64,000 nucleotides of DNA, taken from Enhydrobacter sp. Lineage in GTDB: Bacteria > Pseudomonadota > Alphaproteobacteria > Reyranellales > Reyranellaceae. Under the pieces are notes generated by a model. That model saw only the letters and a program-made list of their open reading frames with translations, searched no databases and had not been told where the DNA came from. The stretch is from NCBI RefSeq assembly GCF_030246845.1, contig NZ_CP126889.1, positions 186,001 through 250,000 on the forward strand. The letters run 5' to 3'. The position numbers and the translations under genes are program-made. Shown here piece after piece: positions 16,146 through 24,239 of this stretch (its first letter is position 1; each line of letters starts with the position of its first letter).

Positions 16146-16451
16146 TCAGCGTTGCCAGTCCTCTTCCGGCGGCAGGCCGTCATGGACGTCGGCGTGGGCG
16201 GCATCGTCGGGCGTGCCGAGCCGCCGGCCGCTGAAACGGATGCCGAGCACGCGGCCGTCGTCGGTGCGCAATCGGAGGTCGCGACGGCGAAGGGCGTTGC
16301 TGAGCTGGCCGGCGGCCATGCGGATCTCGCCCGAGGCGACGACCTCGCCCGGCCGCATGAGATAGCCGTCGAGCTCGTAGTCGGCGCGGCCCATGACTTC
16401 GCCCCGGCTTTCCAGCGTGCCGCTGCCGCGCAGGACCCCGATATGCCGCAT
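16146..16451 (-). CDS. Hypothetical protein, 101 aa
   Basis: 101 residues, with AAGGAGAAGGACG immediately before ATG 16451. It is Gly/Arg-rich and beta-like (MGRADYELDGYLMRPGEVVA, RLRTDDGRVLGIRFSGRRLG), with an acidic end. No membrane span or known domain. It converges with the gene at 15843, with only 12 bases between them. Confidence 0.65.
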   Translation of the reverse strand: MRHIGVLRGSGTLESRGEVMGRADYELDGYLMRPGEVVASGEIRMAAGQLSNALRRRDLRLRTDDGRVLGIRFSGRRLGTPDDAAHADVHDGLPPEEDWQR

Positions 16452-16694
16452 CGTCCTTCTCCTTGTCGACGGTGGGCGATGCTCTACACCCTGCCGATGC
16501 CGGCGTCGATGACGCGGCTTGCCACCGGCCCCCGATGCGTCCATATGGATGATGTCGATACACGGACCGATGATCTGGCCGCGCCGCGTTGGGTTGGCGC
16601 CTCGCCATCGACCTTGATCCCGAAACAGATGCGAATTCGACGACCGGCCTCCCTTGGCGGGTCAGCATGTCTACGTTTGTGAAAGGTTATTCCC

Positions 16695-16907
16695 ATGTCC
16701 AGGGGAACCGTGAAGTGGTTCAACAGCACCAAGGGCTTCGGCTTCATCGCGCCGGATGACGGCGGCAAGGACGCCTTCGTCCATATCAGCGCCGTGGAGC
16801 GCGCCGGCCTCGACCGCCTGATCGAGGGCCAGAAGGTCGAGTACGATGTCGTCGCCGACCGTCGCACCGGCAAGGCCTCCGCCGAGAACCTCAAGAAGGT
16901 CGACTGA
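16695..16907 (+). CDS. cspA: Cold-shock protein, CspA family
   Basis: A 70-residue single cold-shock domain with RNP1 KGFGFIAP and RNP2 DAFVHISAV. It binds single-stranded RNA/DNA in the cytoplasm. AAAGG lies 7 bases upstream of the ATG. The 243 bases upstream contain no other gene and could hold a long leader, but I see no recognisable cold-shock element. Not every CspA paralogue is cold-inducible. Confidence 0.95.
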   Translation: MSRGTVKWFNSTKGFGFIAPDDGGKDAFVHISAVERAGLDRLIEGQKVEYDVVADRRTGKASAENLKKVD

Positions 16908-16924
16908 ACCCCGTACCTCCCGCG

Positions 16925-16951
16925 CCGGCCGCCGCGAATGCGCGGCGCCGG
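16925..16951 (+). terminator. GC-rich hairpin after the cold-shock gene
   Basis: CCGG-C-CGCCGCG and CGCGGCG-CCGG can pair around AATG, 17 bases after the stop. No U-tract follows, so intrinsic termination is uncertain. Confidence 0.3.
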
Positions 16952-16991
16952 TCGCGGGACTTTCGCTCGCCCGATGGATCCTCGCCTCCTG

Positions 16992-17069
16992 CTACGCCGT
17001 CGGCAGCCACAACGTGGCCCATAGCCCTTCCCGTTCGTAGCGCAGCAGGCGATAGAGGTCGTCCTTCAC
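16992..17069 (-). CDS. Very small ORF, 25 aa
   Basis: GTG 17069 is preceded by GGAGGTTCCGAG and encodes KDDLYRLLRYEREGLWATLW ending in PTA. It starts 16 bases downstream of the gene at 17086 on the same strand. The good ribosome-binding site and non-random composition suggest a real micro-protein, but the length gives little statistical support. Confidence 0.35.
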   Translation of the reverse strand: MKDDLYRLLRYEREGLWATLWLPTA

Positions 17070-17085
17070 CTCGGAACCTCCTCCG

Positions 17086-17376
17086 CTATCGCGACAGCCG
17101 GTCGAAGTCATCGAGCACCGCGGCGATGAGCCGGGCGATACGCGCATCGCCTCTCGCCGTGGAGGCGGCGTAGAGGCCGAGCAGGTAGCGCGCCTTGTCC
17201 GCGGCCTGCGACCAGCTCTCGGCGGGCTCGGCCAGCAACCGGCGCTCGACCTCCTCCTGCGCGCGCCGCAGCGCCGCCTGATTGGCCTCGACTTCCGAAA
17301 TATGGCGGCGCAGCTCGGTCTCGTGCTGTGCCGACAGGCCCCGATGCAGGTCGAGATCGATCGTCTTGTCGGTCAT
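17086..17376 (-). CDS. Hypothetical coiled-coil protein, 96 aa
   Basis: 96 residues, strongly helical (HETELRRHISEVEANQAALR, AQEEVERRLLAEPAES). A helical C-terminus follows (ARIARLIAAVLDDFDRLSR). No known domain. GGAGGGA is 6 bases before ATG 17376. It is divergent from the CsbD-like gene, with a 19-bp palindrome between them; a stress role is guessed from this neighbour only. Confidence 0.7.
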   Translation of the reverse strand: MTDKTIDLDLHRGLSAQHETELRRHISEVEANQAALRRAQEEVERRLLAEPAESWSQAADKARYLLGLYAASTARGDARIARLIAAVLDDFDRLSR

Positions 17377-17512
17377 GATCGTCCCTCCTCGCTGCGATTG
17401 CGCGGCGCTTTGCGCGGCGATGTCCAGCACATTCGCCGTCGTCCGCGAAGAAATAGATCCGGCGCCGCCCCTGACAATCGCGGGATTCGTCCCCACCTGC
17501 CGCAAGCGTCGT

Positions 17513-17531
17513 TTGAACGATGATCGTTCAA
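17513..17531. promoter_or_regulatory. 19-bp palindrome TTGAACGA-TGA-TCGTTCAA
   Basis: A perfect inverted repeat between divergent genes, 31 bases before the CsbD-like start and 136 before the other. It is a likely regulator-binding site; the regulator is unknown. Confidence 0.5.
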
Positions 17532-17562
17532 GGGGCAGCAAACCCGAACAACCGGAGACAAC

Positions 17563-17793
17563 ATGGCCAATGCCCCGACAGCAGGCAGCCGCTCGCCCGC
17601 AGACGACACCGACCGGCAGGACGTTCTCAACCAGATCGGCACCAGGTGGAACAGGTTCTCGAAGCAGGAGCTCTCCGCCCTCAAGTCCAATGACGAGCTC
17701 GTCGATCAGGTCGTCGCAAAATACGGCATCGCGAAAGATGCCGCCCAGAGCCAGGTCGACGCGCTGATGGACGGCCGCAACCTTACGGCGTGA
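17563..17793 (+). CDS. CsbD-like stress protein
   Basis: 76 residues, hydrophilic. The core LNQIGTRWNRFSKQELSALK and LVDQVVAKYGIAKDAAQSQV matches the CsbD-like small general-stress proteins frequent in Rhizobiales. Function is unknown, though expression is often controlled by the general stress response. CCGGAGACA precedes the ATG. The palindrome at 17513 lies in its promoter region. Confidence 0.78.
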   Translation: MANAPTAGSRSPADDTDRQDVLNQIGTRWNRFSKQELSALKSNDELVDQVVAKYGIAKDAAQSQVDALMDGRNLTA

Positions 17794-17937
17794 CCCGCAT
17801 GCCGACCGAGACGCCGCGAGGGGCGTCCGTCGTCCCCGGGGAAGTGCCGGCGACCGGCATCGCCCGGCGATGGCGTGGCCCAGCGCTGCACTGACGCCGT
17901 AGGGGGCATTGCGCGGCGTCGCGCAAAGGCCCATGTA

Positions 17938-17951
17938 GGGAATGCATTCCC
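17938..17951. promoter_or_regulatory. 14-bp palindrome GGGAATGCATTCCC
   Basis: A perfect palindrome whose end is 16 bases before the desaturase ATG, just upstream of its AAAGGA ribosome-binding site. It could be an operator that blocks transcription or initiation. Confidence 0.4.
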
Positions 17952-17967
17952 CCGAAAGGACCCCCTC

Positions 17968-18996
17968 ATGAACACCGACCGGGCTTTTGCCCGCTCGGGT
18001 GCCGAGGTGCGACGGGCGGCAGCCGCGTTCGCACAACCGATCGCCGGACAAGGCGCGTTGCAGCTCCTGACTTCCTTCGGTCCGTTCATCGCCGCGTGCG
18101 TGGCGATGTATCTCGTCTTCCCGATCTCCTATCCGCTCACCCTCGCCCTCGCCGTGCCGACCGGGGCGCTTCTGGTCCGCATCTTCATCATCCAGCACGA
18201 TTGCGGCCACGGCTCGTTCTTCGCCTCGCGCCGGGCCAACGCGCTGGTCGGGCGGTTGTGCAGCCTGATCACGCTGACGCCGTTCGCGAACTGGGGGCGC
18301 CAGCACGCCCTGCACCACGCCGACTGGAACAACCTCGACCGCAAGGGCGGCGGCGCCGACATCTATTCGTCCTGCCTGACGGTGCGCGCCTATCGCGCGC
18401 TGTCGCAGCGGCGGCGCCTGCTCTACCGCCTGCCGCGCCATCCGCTGGTGGCCAACCTGCTGCTGCCGCCGCTGATCTTCGTGTTGCTCTATCGGCTGCC
18501 GTTCGACACGCCGAACGAATGGCGGCGCGAGCGCCGGTCGGTGCATTTCACCAACCTGGCGCTGGTCGCGCTGTTCGGCGCGCTGGTCGTGCTGTTCGGA
18601 TGGCGCGCGGTGCTGCTCGTCCATCTGCCGGTCATGACGGTGGCCTCCATTGCGGGCGTCTGGCTGTTCTCCCTGCAGCATCGCTTCGAGACGGCGCGCT
18701 GGACGACCGAGGGCGACTGGAGCTTCGCCGACGCCGCGCTGCAGGGATCGTCGTGGTTCGGCCTGCCGCGCGTCCTGCACTGGCTGACCGGCAACATCGG
18801 CTTCCATCACGTCCATCACCTCAATCCGCGCGTGCCGAGCTATCGGCTGCGCGCGGCGCACGAGGCCGTCCAGGCGCTGCTGCCGGTGAAGCCGCTCAGC
18901 CTGCTCGGCGGGCTGCGCGCGCCGTGGCTGACGCTGTGGGACGAGGCGGCCGGCCGGCTGGTCCGCTTCCGCGACGTGGCGACGGCCCCCGTCTGA
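17968..18996 (+). CDS. Membrane fatty acid desaturase
   Basis: A 342-residue inner-membrane diiron desaturase. The three histidine clusters are HDCGHGS (about residue 80), HALHH (about 116) and HHVHH (about 280), separated by hydrophobic spans. The spacing fits the delta-12/omega-6-like FADS family, which introduces double bonds into lipid acyl chains. The regioselectivity cannot be read from sequence. AAAGGA before ATG 17968 sets the start. The diiron protein at 19480 is a possible partner by proximity only. Confidence 0.88.
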   Translation: MNTDRAFARSGAEVRRAAAAFAQPIAGQGALQLLTSFGPFIAACVAMYLVFPISYPLTLALAVPTGALLVRIFIIQHDCGHGSFFASRRANALVGRLCSLITLTPFANWGRQHALHHADWNNLDRKGGGADIYSSCLTVRAYRALSQRRRLLYRLPRHPLVANLLLPPLIFVLLYRLPFDTPNEWRRERRSVHFTNLALVALFGALVVLFGWRAVLLVHLPVMTVASIAGVWLFSLQHRFETARWTTEGDWSFADAALQGSSWFGLPRVLHWLTGNIGFHHVHHLNPRVPSYRLRAAHEAVQALLPVKPLSLLGGLRAPWLTLWDEAAGRLVRFRDVATAPV

Positions 18997-19029
18997 CTGC
19001 GGCGCTGCGGTCGCCGCCGTCTGTCCCTT

Positions 19030-19368
19030 TCACGCCTGCGCTGCCTCGCGGAAATGGCCGGCTCTTTCGACGAGGTCGATCATGTGGGCGGCGGCGTGGA
19101 TCGTCAGCGGATGAGGCGTGAAGCCGGCCTTGGGCGAGATGTAGGCCGCCATGTCGCGGACGACGCCAACTTGCCGCTCGGATGCCTCGGCAAGCAGCGC
19201 GATCACCAGATTCTCCAGCGCGATCACGCGGACGCGCAACTGCGTCAGCTCGGCATTCGTGGGTCGAGACATCGCGGATGGCCTCTCGGCGTAGAGCGCC
19301 GCGGCCTGCGGCCCGCGGGGCCCGCGCTGTCGCGAAGAGGCTGAGGAACGCTGCTTCCTGCCGGCCAT
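19030..19368 (-). CDS. Hypothetical protein with coiled-coil segment
   Basis: 112 residues. A basic N-terminus (GRKQRSSASSRQRGPRG) is followed by a helical stretch (TQLRVRVIALENLVIALLAE) and a conserved-looking C-terminal helix (HAAAHMIDLVERAGHFREAA). GAGGAGG lies before ATG 19368; a shorter form from ATG 19272 is possible. No known family. Confidence 0.65.
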   Translation of the reverse strand: MAGRKQRSSASSRQRGPRGPQAAALYAERPSAMSRPTNAELTQLRVRVIALENLVIALLAEASERQVGVVRDMAAYISPKAGFTPHPLTIHAAAHMIDLVERAGHFREAAQA

Positions 19369-19479
19369 AGGCGACCTCCTCTGAAACAAGGGAGAGACGG
19401 CACGCTTGCGTCCTAGCGCCTTTCACCCGGCCTTTCCAGCCGAGGATGGGCGCCTGCCATTGAGCGAAAGGACGATGTT

Positions 19480-20316
19480 CTAGCGCATAAGGAGGCTGCG
19501 CGTTGCCGAGGCCATGACCGGCATCACGGCGCGCGCGATCCATGGCTGCAGGCCGAGAGGCTTCAGCAGCATCTTGATCGCCATGTCGTGCGGCAGGTGG
19601 CGCTTCGCGAACTGCAGGACGTCGGCGCGCCAGATGTCGTAGTCGCCACGCCGGAAGGCACGGTCGGGGTTGCAGGCGAGGAACACGGCCTTGAAGGCGC
19701 AGAAGGCGTCCTCCGTATCGACGGCCGCCAGCCGGCTCCAGAGCGTGCGCAGCACGGCAGCCCGGCCCGGACATTCGAGCGCCTGGTAGCGCAGGAAATA
19801 GCGGTAGAAGTGCTTGTAGTGGCCCACCTCGTCGGCGCTGATCCGCGCCGCCAGCCCGCTCAGCACCGGCTCCTCGCTCGCCTCCGACAACATGCGGTAG
19901 AACGCGGCGGTGCCGGTCTCGACGACGCAGCGCGCCGCCATCTCCAGCGTGCGGGTGCCGGCGAGCTGCTCGACCGTGCAAAGCGGCGTGTACTCGGCGA
20001 GAAATGTCCGATAGGCGCCCTCCCAGTCGAAATCAGGCCACGCCGCCCGGACGTAGCGTTTCAGCGCCGCGCCATGCCGCAGCTCCTCGCTCTCCCACTC
20101 GCGCTCCAGCCACTCGACGACCTCGCTGTCGCAGCGGAAGTAGTCGACCAGGTTGCGCGTATAGAGGCCCGACGTGATCTCGATGAAGGAGGCCGAAGCC
20201 ACGAGATAGAAGAGCCGCCGATCGACGCCCGCCGCGCCGGGCGCCAGCGCATGGTACGGGATGTCCTCGAGGGACCAGGAAGCTGCACGCTTCTTGCCGG
20301 GGCGCCGGGCCGCCAT
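19480..20316 (-). CDS. Ferritin-like diiron protein
   Basis: 278 residues, mostly helical. The pair WESEELRHGAALKRY and ISADEVGHYKHFYRY supplies E-x-x-H-type ligands as in ferritin-like and acyl-ACP-desaturase-related diiron carboxylate enzymes. It might be an oxygenase or desaturase acting on lipids, consistent with the desaturase gene nearby, but the reaction is unknown. GGAG 9 bases upstream favours ATG 20316; ATG 20325 is too close to that site, and 20454 would add an unlikely Arg-rich leader. Confidence 0.75.
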   Translation of the reverse strand: MAARRPGKKRAASWSLEDIPYHALAPGAAGVDRRLFYLVASASFIEITSGLYTRNLVDYFRCDSEVVEWLEREWESEELRHGAALKRYVRAAWPDFDWEGAYRTFLAEYTPLCTVEQLAGTRTLEMAARCVVETGTAAFYRMLSEASEEPVLSGLAARISADEVGHYKHFYRYFLRYQALECPGRAAVLRTLWSRLAAVDTEDAFCAFKAVFLACNPDRAFRRGDYDIWRADVLQFAKRHLPHDMAIKMLLKPLGLQPWIARAVMPVMASATRSLLMR

Positions 20317-20484
20317 GTCGGCCATCTCCGCGGTAGTGATGTCCGAAAGGGCGGCGCGATTGCGAAGTCGCTTGCGCGGTCGCGAGCGCGGCCACCCGAT
20401 CGTACCTGGCGCCGATGCTAGCAGGTTCGCGCGCGGCCGGAAGCGCCGCGCCATCGCAGGCCGGATCGCTCCGATGTCCGCGAT

Positions 20485-20688
20485 CTACTTCTCGCGGAAA
20501 CACCAGCTCGCGAGCGCCAGGACCAGCACCAGCACGAGGACGATGCCGAGCGACAGGCCGCCGATCAGCCTCTCCACGCGATGGCCGATGTAGAGATCGT
20601 CGAACCAGAACCAGTAGAGGACCTGTCCCAGCAGGCCGGCGATCGCCGGCAAGGCGAGCCTCGAAGCCCAGAGGACGACGCGTTCCAT
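20485..20688 (-). CDS. Small two-span membrane protein
   Basis: 67 residues with hydrophobic spans at about 8-25 (LALPAIAGLLGQVLYWFWF) and 40-62 (IGGLSLGIVLVLVLVLALAS), joined by DDLYIGHRVERLIG. GGGAGGA is 7 bases before ATG 20688. Unknown function. It is transcribed away from the Crp/Fnr gene with 297 bases between them. Confidence 0.7.
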   Translation of the reverse strand: MERVVLWASRLALPAIAGLLGQVLYWFWFDDLYIGHRVERLIGGLSLGIVLVLVLVLALASWCFREK

Positions 20689-20921
20689 GTCTTCCTCCCG
20701 CGTCGCGGACGGCCCGGCGGAGGGCAGGGGGTCGTGTCGCCCGCCCGAAAACCCTGGCTGGCAAGCGGAACGATCGGACCATCCGGTCGAGGGAACTCCG
20801 GCGCCGGCGAGTCTCGTGCTGCCCCCAACGTGACGAACCCGCACCGGCGATGTCCGATCGTTCACGCCTCCCACGCTCTTCGAGCAGACTAGTCGTCGAG
20901 GTCCGGGGCGTCTGTCCAATA

Positions 20922-20952
20922 TTGACCGAAGCAACGTCGGAAAGCGTACAAT
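20922..20952 (+). promoter_or_regulatory. Possible sigma-70 promoter of the Crp/Fnr gene
   Basis: TTGACC and TACAAT are separated by 19 bases, 34 bases before ATG 20986. The spacer is 2 bases longer than ideal, so this is tentative. It is the only promoter-like match I see in the intergenic region from 20689. Confidence 0.35.
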
Positions 20953-20985
20953 CGCCGCCGATGCTCCGCGCATTGGAGGTTCGCC

Positions 20986-21660
20986 ATGGCCCGGCAGGCT
21001 AAGTCCACCTTCAATCCCAAGGCGTTTCTCGGCACCGCGGCCCGCGGGCGCACCATCTCCGACTATCCCCGGGAAAGCGTCGTCTACCGGCAGGGCAGTG
21101 CGGCGGACGCCGTGTTCTACATCCAGAAGGGCCGGATCAAGATCACGGTCGCGTCGCAGCAGGGCAAGGAGGCGATCATCGCGATGCTGGGACCGGACGA
21201 GTTCTTCGGCGAAGGCTGCCTCATCGGCCAGCCGCAGCGGCTGGGAACGGCCACCGCGATGATCGACAGCAGGCTCACGCGCGTCAGCAAGGCCGAGATG
21301 ATCCGCGTCATCCGCGAGGAAGCCGCGTTCGGGGAGCTCTTCACGGCCTACCTGCTGACCCGCAACAGCCGCATCCAGGAAGACCTGATCGACCAGCTTT
21401 TCAATTCGAGCGAGAAGCGGCTGGCGCGCACGCTGCTGCTGCTGGCGAACTTCGGCAAGCGCGGCGGGCCGCAGCCGATCGCCGGGCGCATCACCCAGGC
21501 CACGCTGGCCGAGATGGTCGGCACGACGCGCCCGCGGGTCAGCTATTTCATGAACAAGTTCAGGAAGGCGGGCTTCATCAGCTACAACAGCCACCTGTCC
21601 AATGGTCACCTGCAGGTCCACAGCTCGCTGCTGACCGTCGTGCTGAACGAGCGGGCCTGA
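20986..21660 (+). CDS. Crp/Fnr-family transcription factor
   Basis: 224 residues. A cyclic-nucleotide-binding-like beta-barrel occupies about 25-115 (VVYRQGSAADAVFYIQKGRI, GPDEFFGEGCLIG), followed by a helical linker and a Crp-type winged helix at about 165-220 (TQATLAEMVGTTRPRVSYFM). It has no N-terminal cysteine cluster, so it is not an Fe-S FNR. The effector pocket is not the canonical cAMP motif. TTGGAGG precedes the ATG. It heads the run of small genes at 21.8-25.1 kb and may regulate them, by position only. Confidence 0.88.
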   Translation: MARQAKSTFNPKAFLGTAARGRTISDYPRESVVYRQGSAADAVFYIQKGRIKITVASQQGKEAIIAMLGPDEFFGEGCLIGQPQRLGTATAMIDSRLTRVSKAEMIRVIREEAAFGELFTAYLLTRNSRIQEDLIDQLFNSSEKRLARTLLLLANFGKRGGPQPIAGRITQATLAEMVGTTRPRVSYFMNKFRKAGFISYNSHLSNGHLQVHSSLLTVVLNERA

Positions 21661-21825
21661 CGGCCCGCTGTCGGCAGCCACGCCCGCACGATTAAATTTC
21701 CGCGATTCGCCGGCCAGCCCCTTACCGACGTGCCGGGCGCGTCCCATATGCCCGACGAGACTTGTGGCGCAGCGTCTCGTGTTCCCGCTCAGAGCAACCA
21801 CACACCATCTGAGAGGGGGAGTTCC

Positions 21826-22263
21826 ATGACAATCGATCCGGGGAAGCCGGCCTTCGGCCCGGCCGCCATCGACCGTCGCGCCGCCGGCAGCGCGAAGACC
21901 GCATCCGCTCCGACGACAAGGATGCCCCTTGCCTATCTTGCCATCGTGGCCGGCCTCATGAGCCTGTTCGCAGGCGCCATGCTGGCCGGCCGTACCGATC
22001 GCGCCCTGCCCGATTTCGAGACCGAGGACGCGCCGGCGGACGTCGCGACCCTCGCCAGACGCGTCGTCGAATGCCGGCAGTGGCTGAACTTCGCCGTCAT
22101 CGACGAGGCGACCGACCGCGCGGTCCAGGACGCCGTCGTCCATCTGCGATGCGACGCGCTGGCCGCCGATCAGCAGCGCCTGCGCCGCAAGTACGCGCAA
22201 TGGCCGACGACGCTGCAGGCCCTCGACAGCGCGGGCGGCGACCGCGCCGATCCCGATCCGTGA
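21826..22263 (+). CDS. Single-span membrane protein with shared MT(I/V)DP leader
   Basis: 145 residues: a cytoplasmic N-terminus, one membrane span at about 38-55 (MPLAYLAIVAGLMSLFAGAM), then an outer domain with two cysteines (VVECRQWLNFAVIDEAT, VVHLRCDALAADQQRLRRK). GGGGGAG precedes ATG 21826. The first 22 residues (MTIDPGKPAFGPAAIDRR) closely resemble the start of the next gene, at both DNA and protein level. Confidence 0.65.
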   Translation: MTIDPGKPAFGPAAIDRRAAGSAKTASAPTTRMPLAYLAIVAGLMSLFAGAMLAGRTDRALPDFETEDAPADVATLARRVVECRQWLNFAVIDEATDRAVQDAVVHLRCDALAADQQRLRRKYAQWPTTLQALDSAGGDRADPDP

Positions 22264-22436
22264 ACGGCCCGGAGCCGGCGCCGGGTCGACAATTCATTCG
22301 ACCGGGCCGCCTTTCGCCCTTACTATCGGCTCCGCCCGTCCCCATATCCTTTCTTCGGCGTGGGACGAGGCGTTGCAAGGCGGCGCTTCGCCCGGTCCCG
22401 ATGCGACGAGCGCGCCCCACCCCGGGAAGGAATTTC

Positions 22437-22751
22437 ATGACAGTCGATCCGACGCCGCCGGCCCTCGGCCCGGCCAACATCGAGCGTCGGCCGGTTACCC
22501 GGCTCGAGGTCAGGCGCCGCGAGAGCATCTGGGAGATCACGAGCGACGGTCGTCTCTGCGGTCACTACGACGACGATCAGCCGGCCTTCGACGCGGCGGA
22601 AGCGATGGCGCTCGCCCTCGTCGCGGACGGAGGCGCAGCCGACCTTCTGTGGACCGACGCACGACCGCAATCCGGCGTTCCCGATCGGATCATCGAGTTC
22701 AGATCCGGATCGACGACCATCGTGTGCCAACGCACGGGAAGTGCATCGTGA
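22437..22751 (+). CDS. Hypothetical protein sharing its leader with the previous gene
   Basis: 104 soluble residues starting MTVDPTPPALGPANIERR, a near copy of the previous gene's N-terminus. The body (RRESIWEITSDGRLCGHYDD, AAEAMALALVADGGAADL) resembles small DUF2188-like domains seen in rhizobia. GGAAGG precedes ATG 22437. Its stop overlaps the next GTG as GTGA. Confidence 0.65.
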   Translation: MTVDPTPPALGPANIERRPVTRLEVRRRESIWEITSDGRLCGHYDDDQPAFDAAEAMALALVADGGAADLLWTDARPQSGVPDRIIEFRSGSTTIVCQRTGSAS

Positions 22752-22846
22752 AGAACTTCAAGAGCTGGCTCGTGCCGCCCGTCCTGTTCCCGGCACTGCT
22801 GATCGTGCTCATCGTCGCCTACGCACTGCTGCGCGCGCCGACCTGA
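22748..22846 (+). CDS. 32-aa single-span membrane peptide
   Basis: GTG 22748 overlaps the previous TGA. The peptide KNFKSWLVPPVLFPALLIVL continues IVAYALLRAPT and is almost entirely one membrane helix with a short basic N-terminus. The overlap argues for coupled translation. Too short for family assignment. Confidence 0.55.
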   Translation: MKNFKSWLVPPVLFPALLIVLIVAYALLRAPT

Positions 22847-22868
22847 CAACCCGAACACAGGAGCATCG

Positions 22869-23108
22869 ATGGAATCCTTGACCCAGAAGCGCTCCCGCCT
22901 GCGCGGCGAGCTGCGGGAAGCCTACAGCGACTGGCTCGGCGCCACCCGTGGCGCGGGCGAATTCGACGACGTCGGGACGCCGGGGATCGATATCTCCGGA
23001 TGCCCGGACGCCAGCAAGATGAAATGGTTCGCCTACCAGGCCGCGAAGCTCCGCCTCGTGCAGGCCTACGCCGAGGGACCGGACAGGACCTCCGGGACCG
23101 CTCCATGA
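22869..23108 (+). CDS. Hypothetical protein, 79 aa
   Basis: 79 residues, with AGGAG 6 bases before the ATG. Helical segments (KRSRLRGELREAYSDWLGAT, KMKWFAYQAAKLRLVQAYAE) flank a Gly/Asp-rich middle. Its stop overlaps the next start as ATGA, so the two genes form a coupled pair. Unknown function. Confidence 0.65.
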   Translation: MESLTQKRSRLRGELREAYSDWLGATRGAGEFDDVGTPGIDISGCPDASKMKWFAYQAAKLRLVQAYAEGPDRTSGTAP

Positions 23109-23329
23109 CAGATCGCGCGACCTTGCACTCCCGTCTCGTCGCCGCCGAGGCGCACGCGGCGGAAGGCCATCGCGATATCGCGCGGCAACTCCGTCTGATC
23201 GCGGATCTGGAACGGGACGGCCGCCACACGGCGCACGCGAAGCAACGGCTCGACTCTCTGGAGAAGGTCCAGGCGCGGCATCTGAGCAGGCTGGCGACGA
23301 TCGCCGACCGGCTGGAGAAGCTGCCGTAG
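23105..23329 (+). CDS. Small coiled-coil protein, 74 aa
   Basis: 74 residues, nearly all helical and charged (RLVAAEAHAAEGHRDIARQL, HAKQRLDSLEKVQARHLSRL). The ATG overlaps the previous TGA. It has the look of a small dimeric coiled coil; no family is recognised. Confidence 0.65.
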   Translation: MTDRATLHSRLVAAEAHAAEGHRDIARQLRLIADLERDGRHTAHAKQRLDSLEKVQARHLSRLATIADRLEKLP

Positions 23330-23355
23330 AGCCGGAAGGACGGAAGGGAACGAAC

Positions 23356-23742
23356 ATGCCCGATCATCTCGAAGCCGGAACGCTGGCCCGTCGCACCTAC
23401 GAACTGTTCCTGCCCAATGCGACCGACGCCAGCGTCGCCATCACGCTCGGCGATATGGCGCACGACTCGCCGGCGGCCTCCTTCGCCCGCCACAGCGGAG
23501 CGACGCACTACGGTCTCATATCGATGCGCAACGTGCCCGACGGTCCCAGGCATCCGGTCGTCTGGAGCCTGCACGAGACCATGCTCGCGGTGACGGGCGT
23601 CGGCGACGATGAAGATGTCGGCCAGGATATGAGGCGAGTGATCGTCCGGCTGCTGGCGGTGTTCTTCCACGAGATCTGCGCCATTGCGCCCGGTCTTTCG
23701 ACGTCGGAGTTCGCCGTCGCCAACGACAGGCCGCTGAACTAG
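23356..23742 (+). CDS. Hypothetical protein, 128 aa
   Basis: 128 residues, with GGAAGGGA before the ATG. Mixed alpha/beta composition (LEAGTLARRTYELFLPNATD, RVIVRLLAVFFHEICAIAPG). No signal peptide and no recognised domain. It is the last of the closely spaced plus-strand genes that begin at 21826. Confidence 0.62.
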   Translation: MPDHLEAGTLARRTYELFLPNATDASVAITLGDMAHDSPAASFARHSGATHYGLISMRNVPDGPRHPVVWSLHETMLAVTGVGDDEDVGQDMRRVIVRLLAVFFHEICAIAPGLSTSEFAVANDRPLN

Positions 23743-23777
23743 CGGATCCGGACGCTGCGCCCCGACGAGCCAGCCAG

Positions 23778-23876
23778 TCAGGGCCAGTGCAGGATCATGT
23801 AGGCCGTCTTGCCGGCGACGACGACGACCATGATGGCTGTCGTTCCTATGAGCGCGAACACGATTCTACGGAACAT
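23778..23876 (-). CDS. 32-aa single-span membrane peptide
   Basis: ATG 23876 encodes FRRIVFALIGTTAIMVVVVA continuing GKTAYMILHWP: a basic start and one membrane helix. No strong ribosome-binding site is visible (GAGGCACAGGC precedes). It resembles in design the 32-aa peptide at 22748 but is unrelated in sequence. Confidence 0.45.
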   Translation of the reverse strand: MFRRIVFALIGTTAIMVVVVAGKTAYMILHWP

Positions 23877-23933
23877 GCCTGTGCCTCGACGCTGAAAAGA
23901 AGGATATTGGTCGGACGTCCGCCTCGTCGAACA

Positions 23934-24154
23934 TCACCAGCCCAACAGCCGGGCGACGAGGGAGCTCGCCAGGATGACTGTCGTGAGGGATACAAAGGCT
24001 GTCAGGGTCATCAGCAGCACCGCGCCCGCTGCCAGCCCGACGGTCCGAAATGCTCGGGCCAACGCTTGTACTCCCATTGCCGGCCAAATTGGAGAGCGTT
24101 GCCTGAGCCGAACAGGTCCGCGGCACCCTCATCCTCCGGCGGCCGACTGTCCAT
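23934..24154 (-). pseudogene. Possible frameshifted small membrane protein gene
   Basis: Two overlapping minus-strand frames share this stretch. One runs 24154-24011 and is soluble (DSRPPEDEGAADLFGSGNAL, QWEYKRWPEHFGP). The other runs 24077-23934 and is a membrane helix (GLAAGAVLLMTLTAFVSLTT continuing VILASSLVARLLGW). A one-base shift near 24040 would join them into a protein of about 73 residues with a soluble front and membrane tail. They could also be two real overlapping genes, or a sequencing slip. Confidence 0.35.
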
Positions 24155-24239
24155 GACGTTCTTTGCCGGCATCGGCGGGACGGTCCATCGAAAAGACATC
24201 ATCCCGGCGACGGGAGCGACAGCAGGAAAGGAGCCGGAC

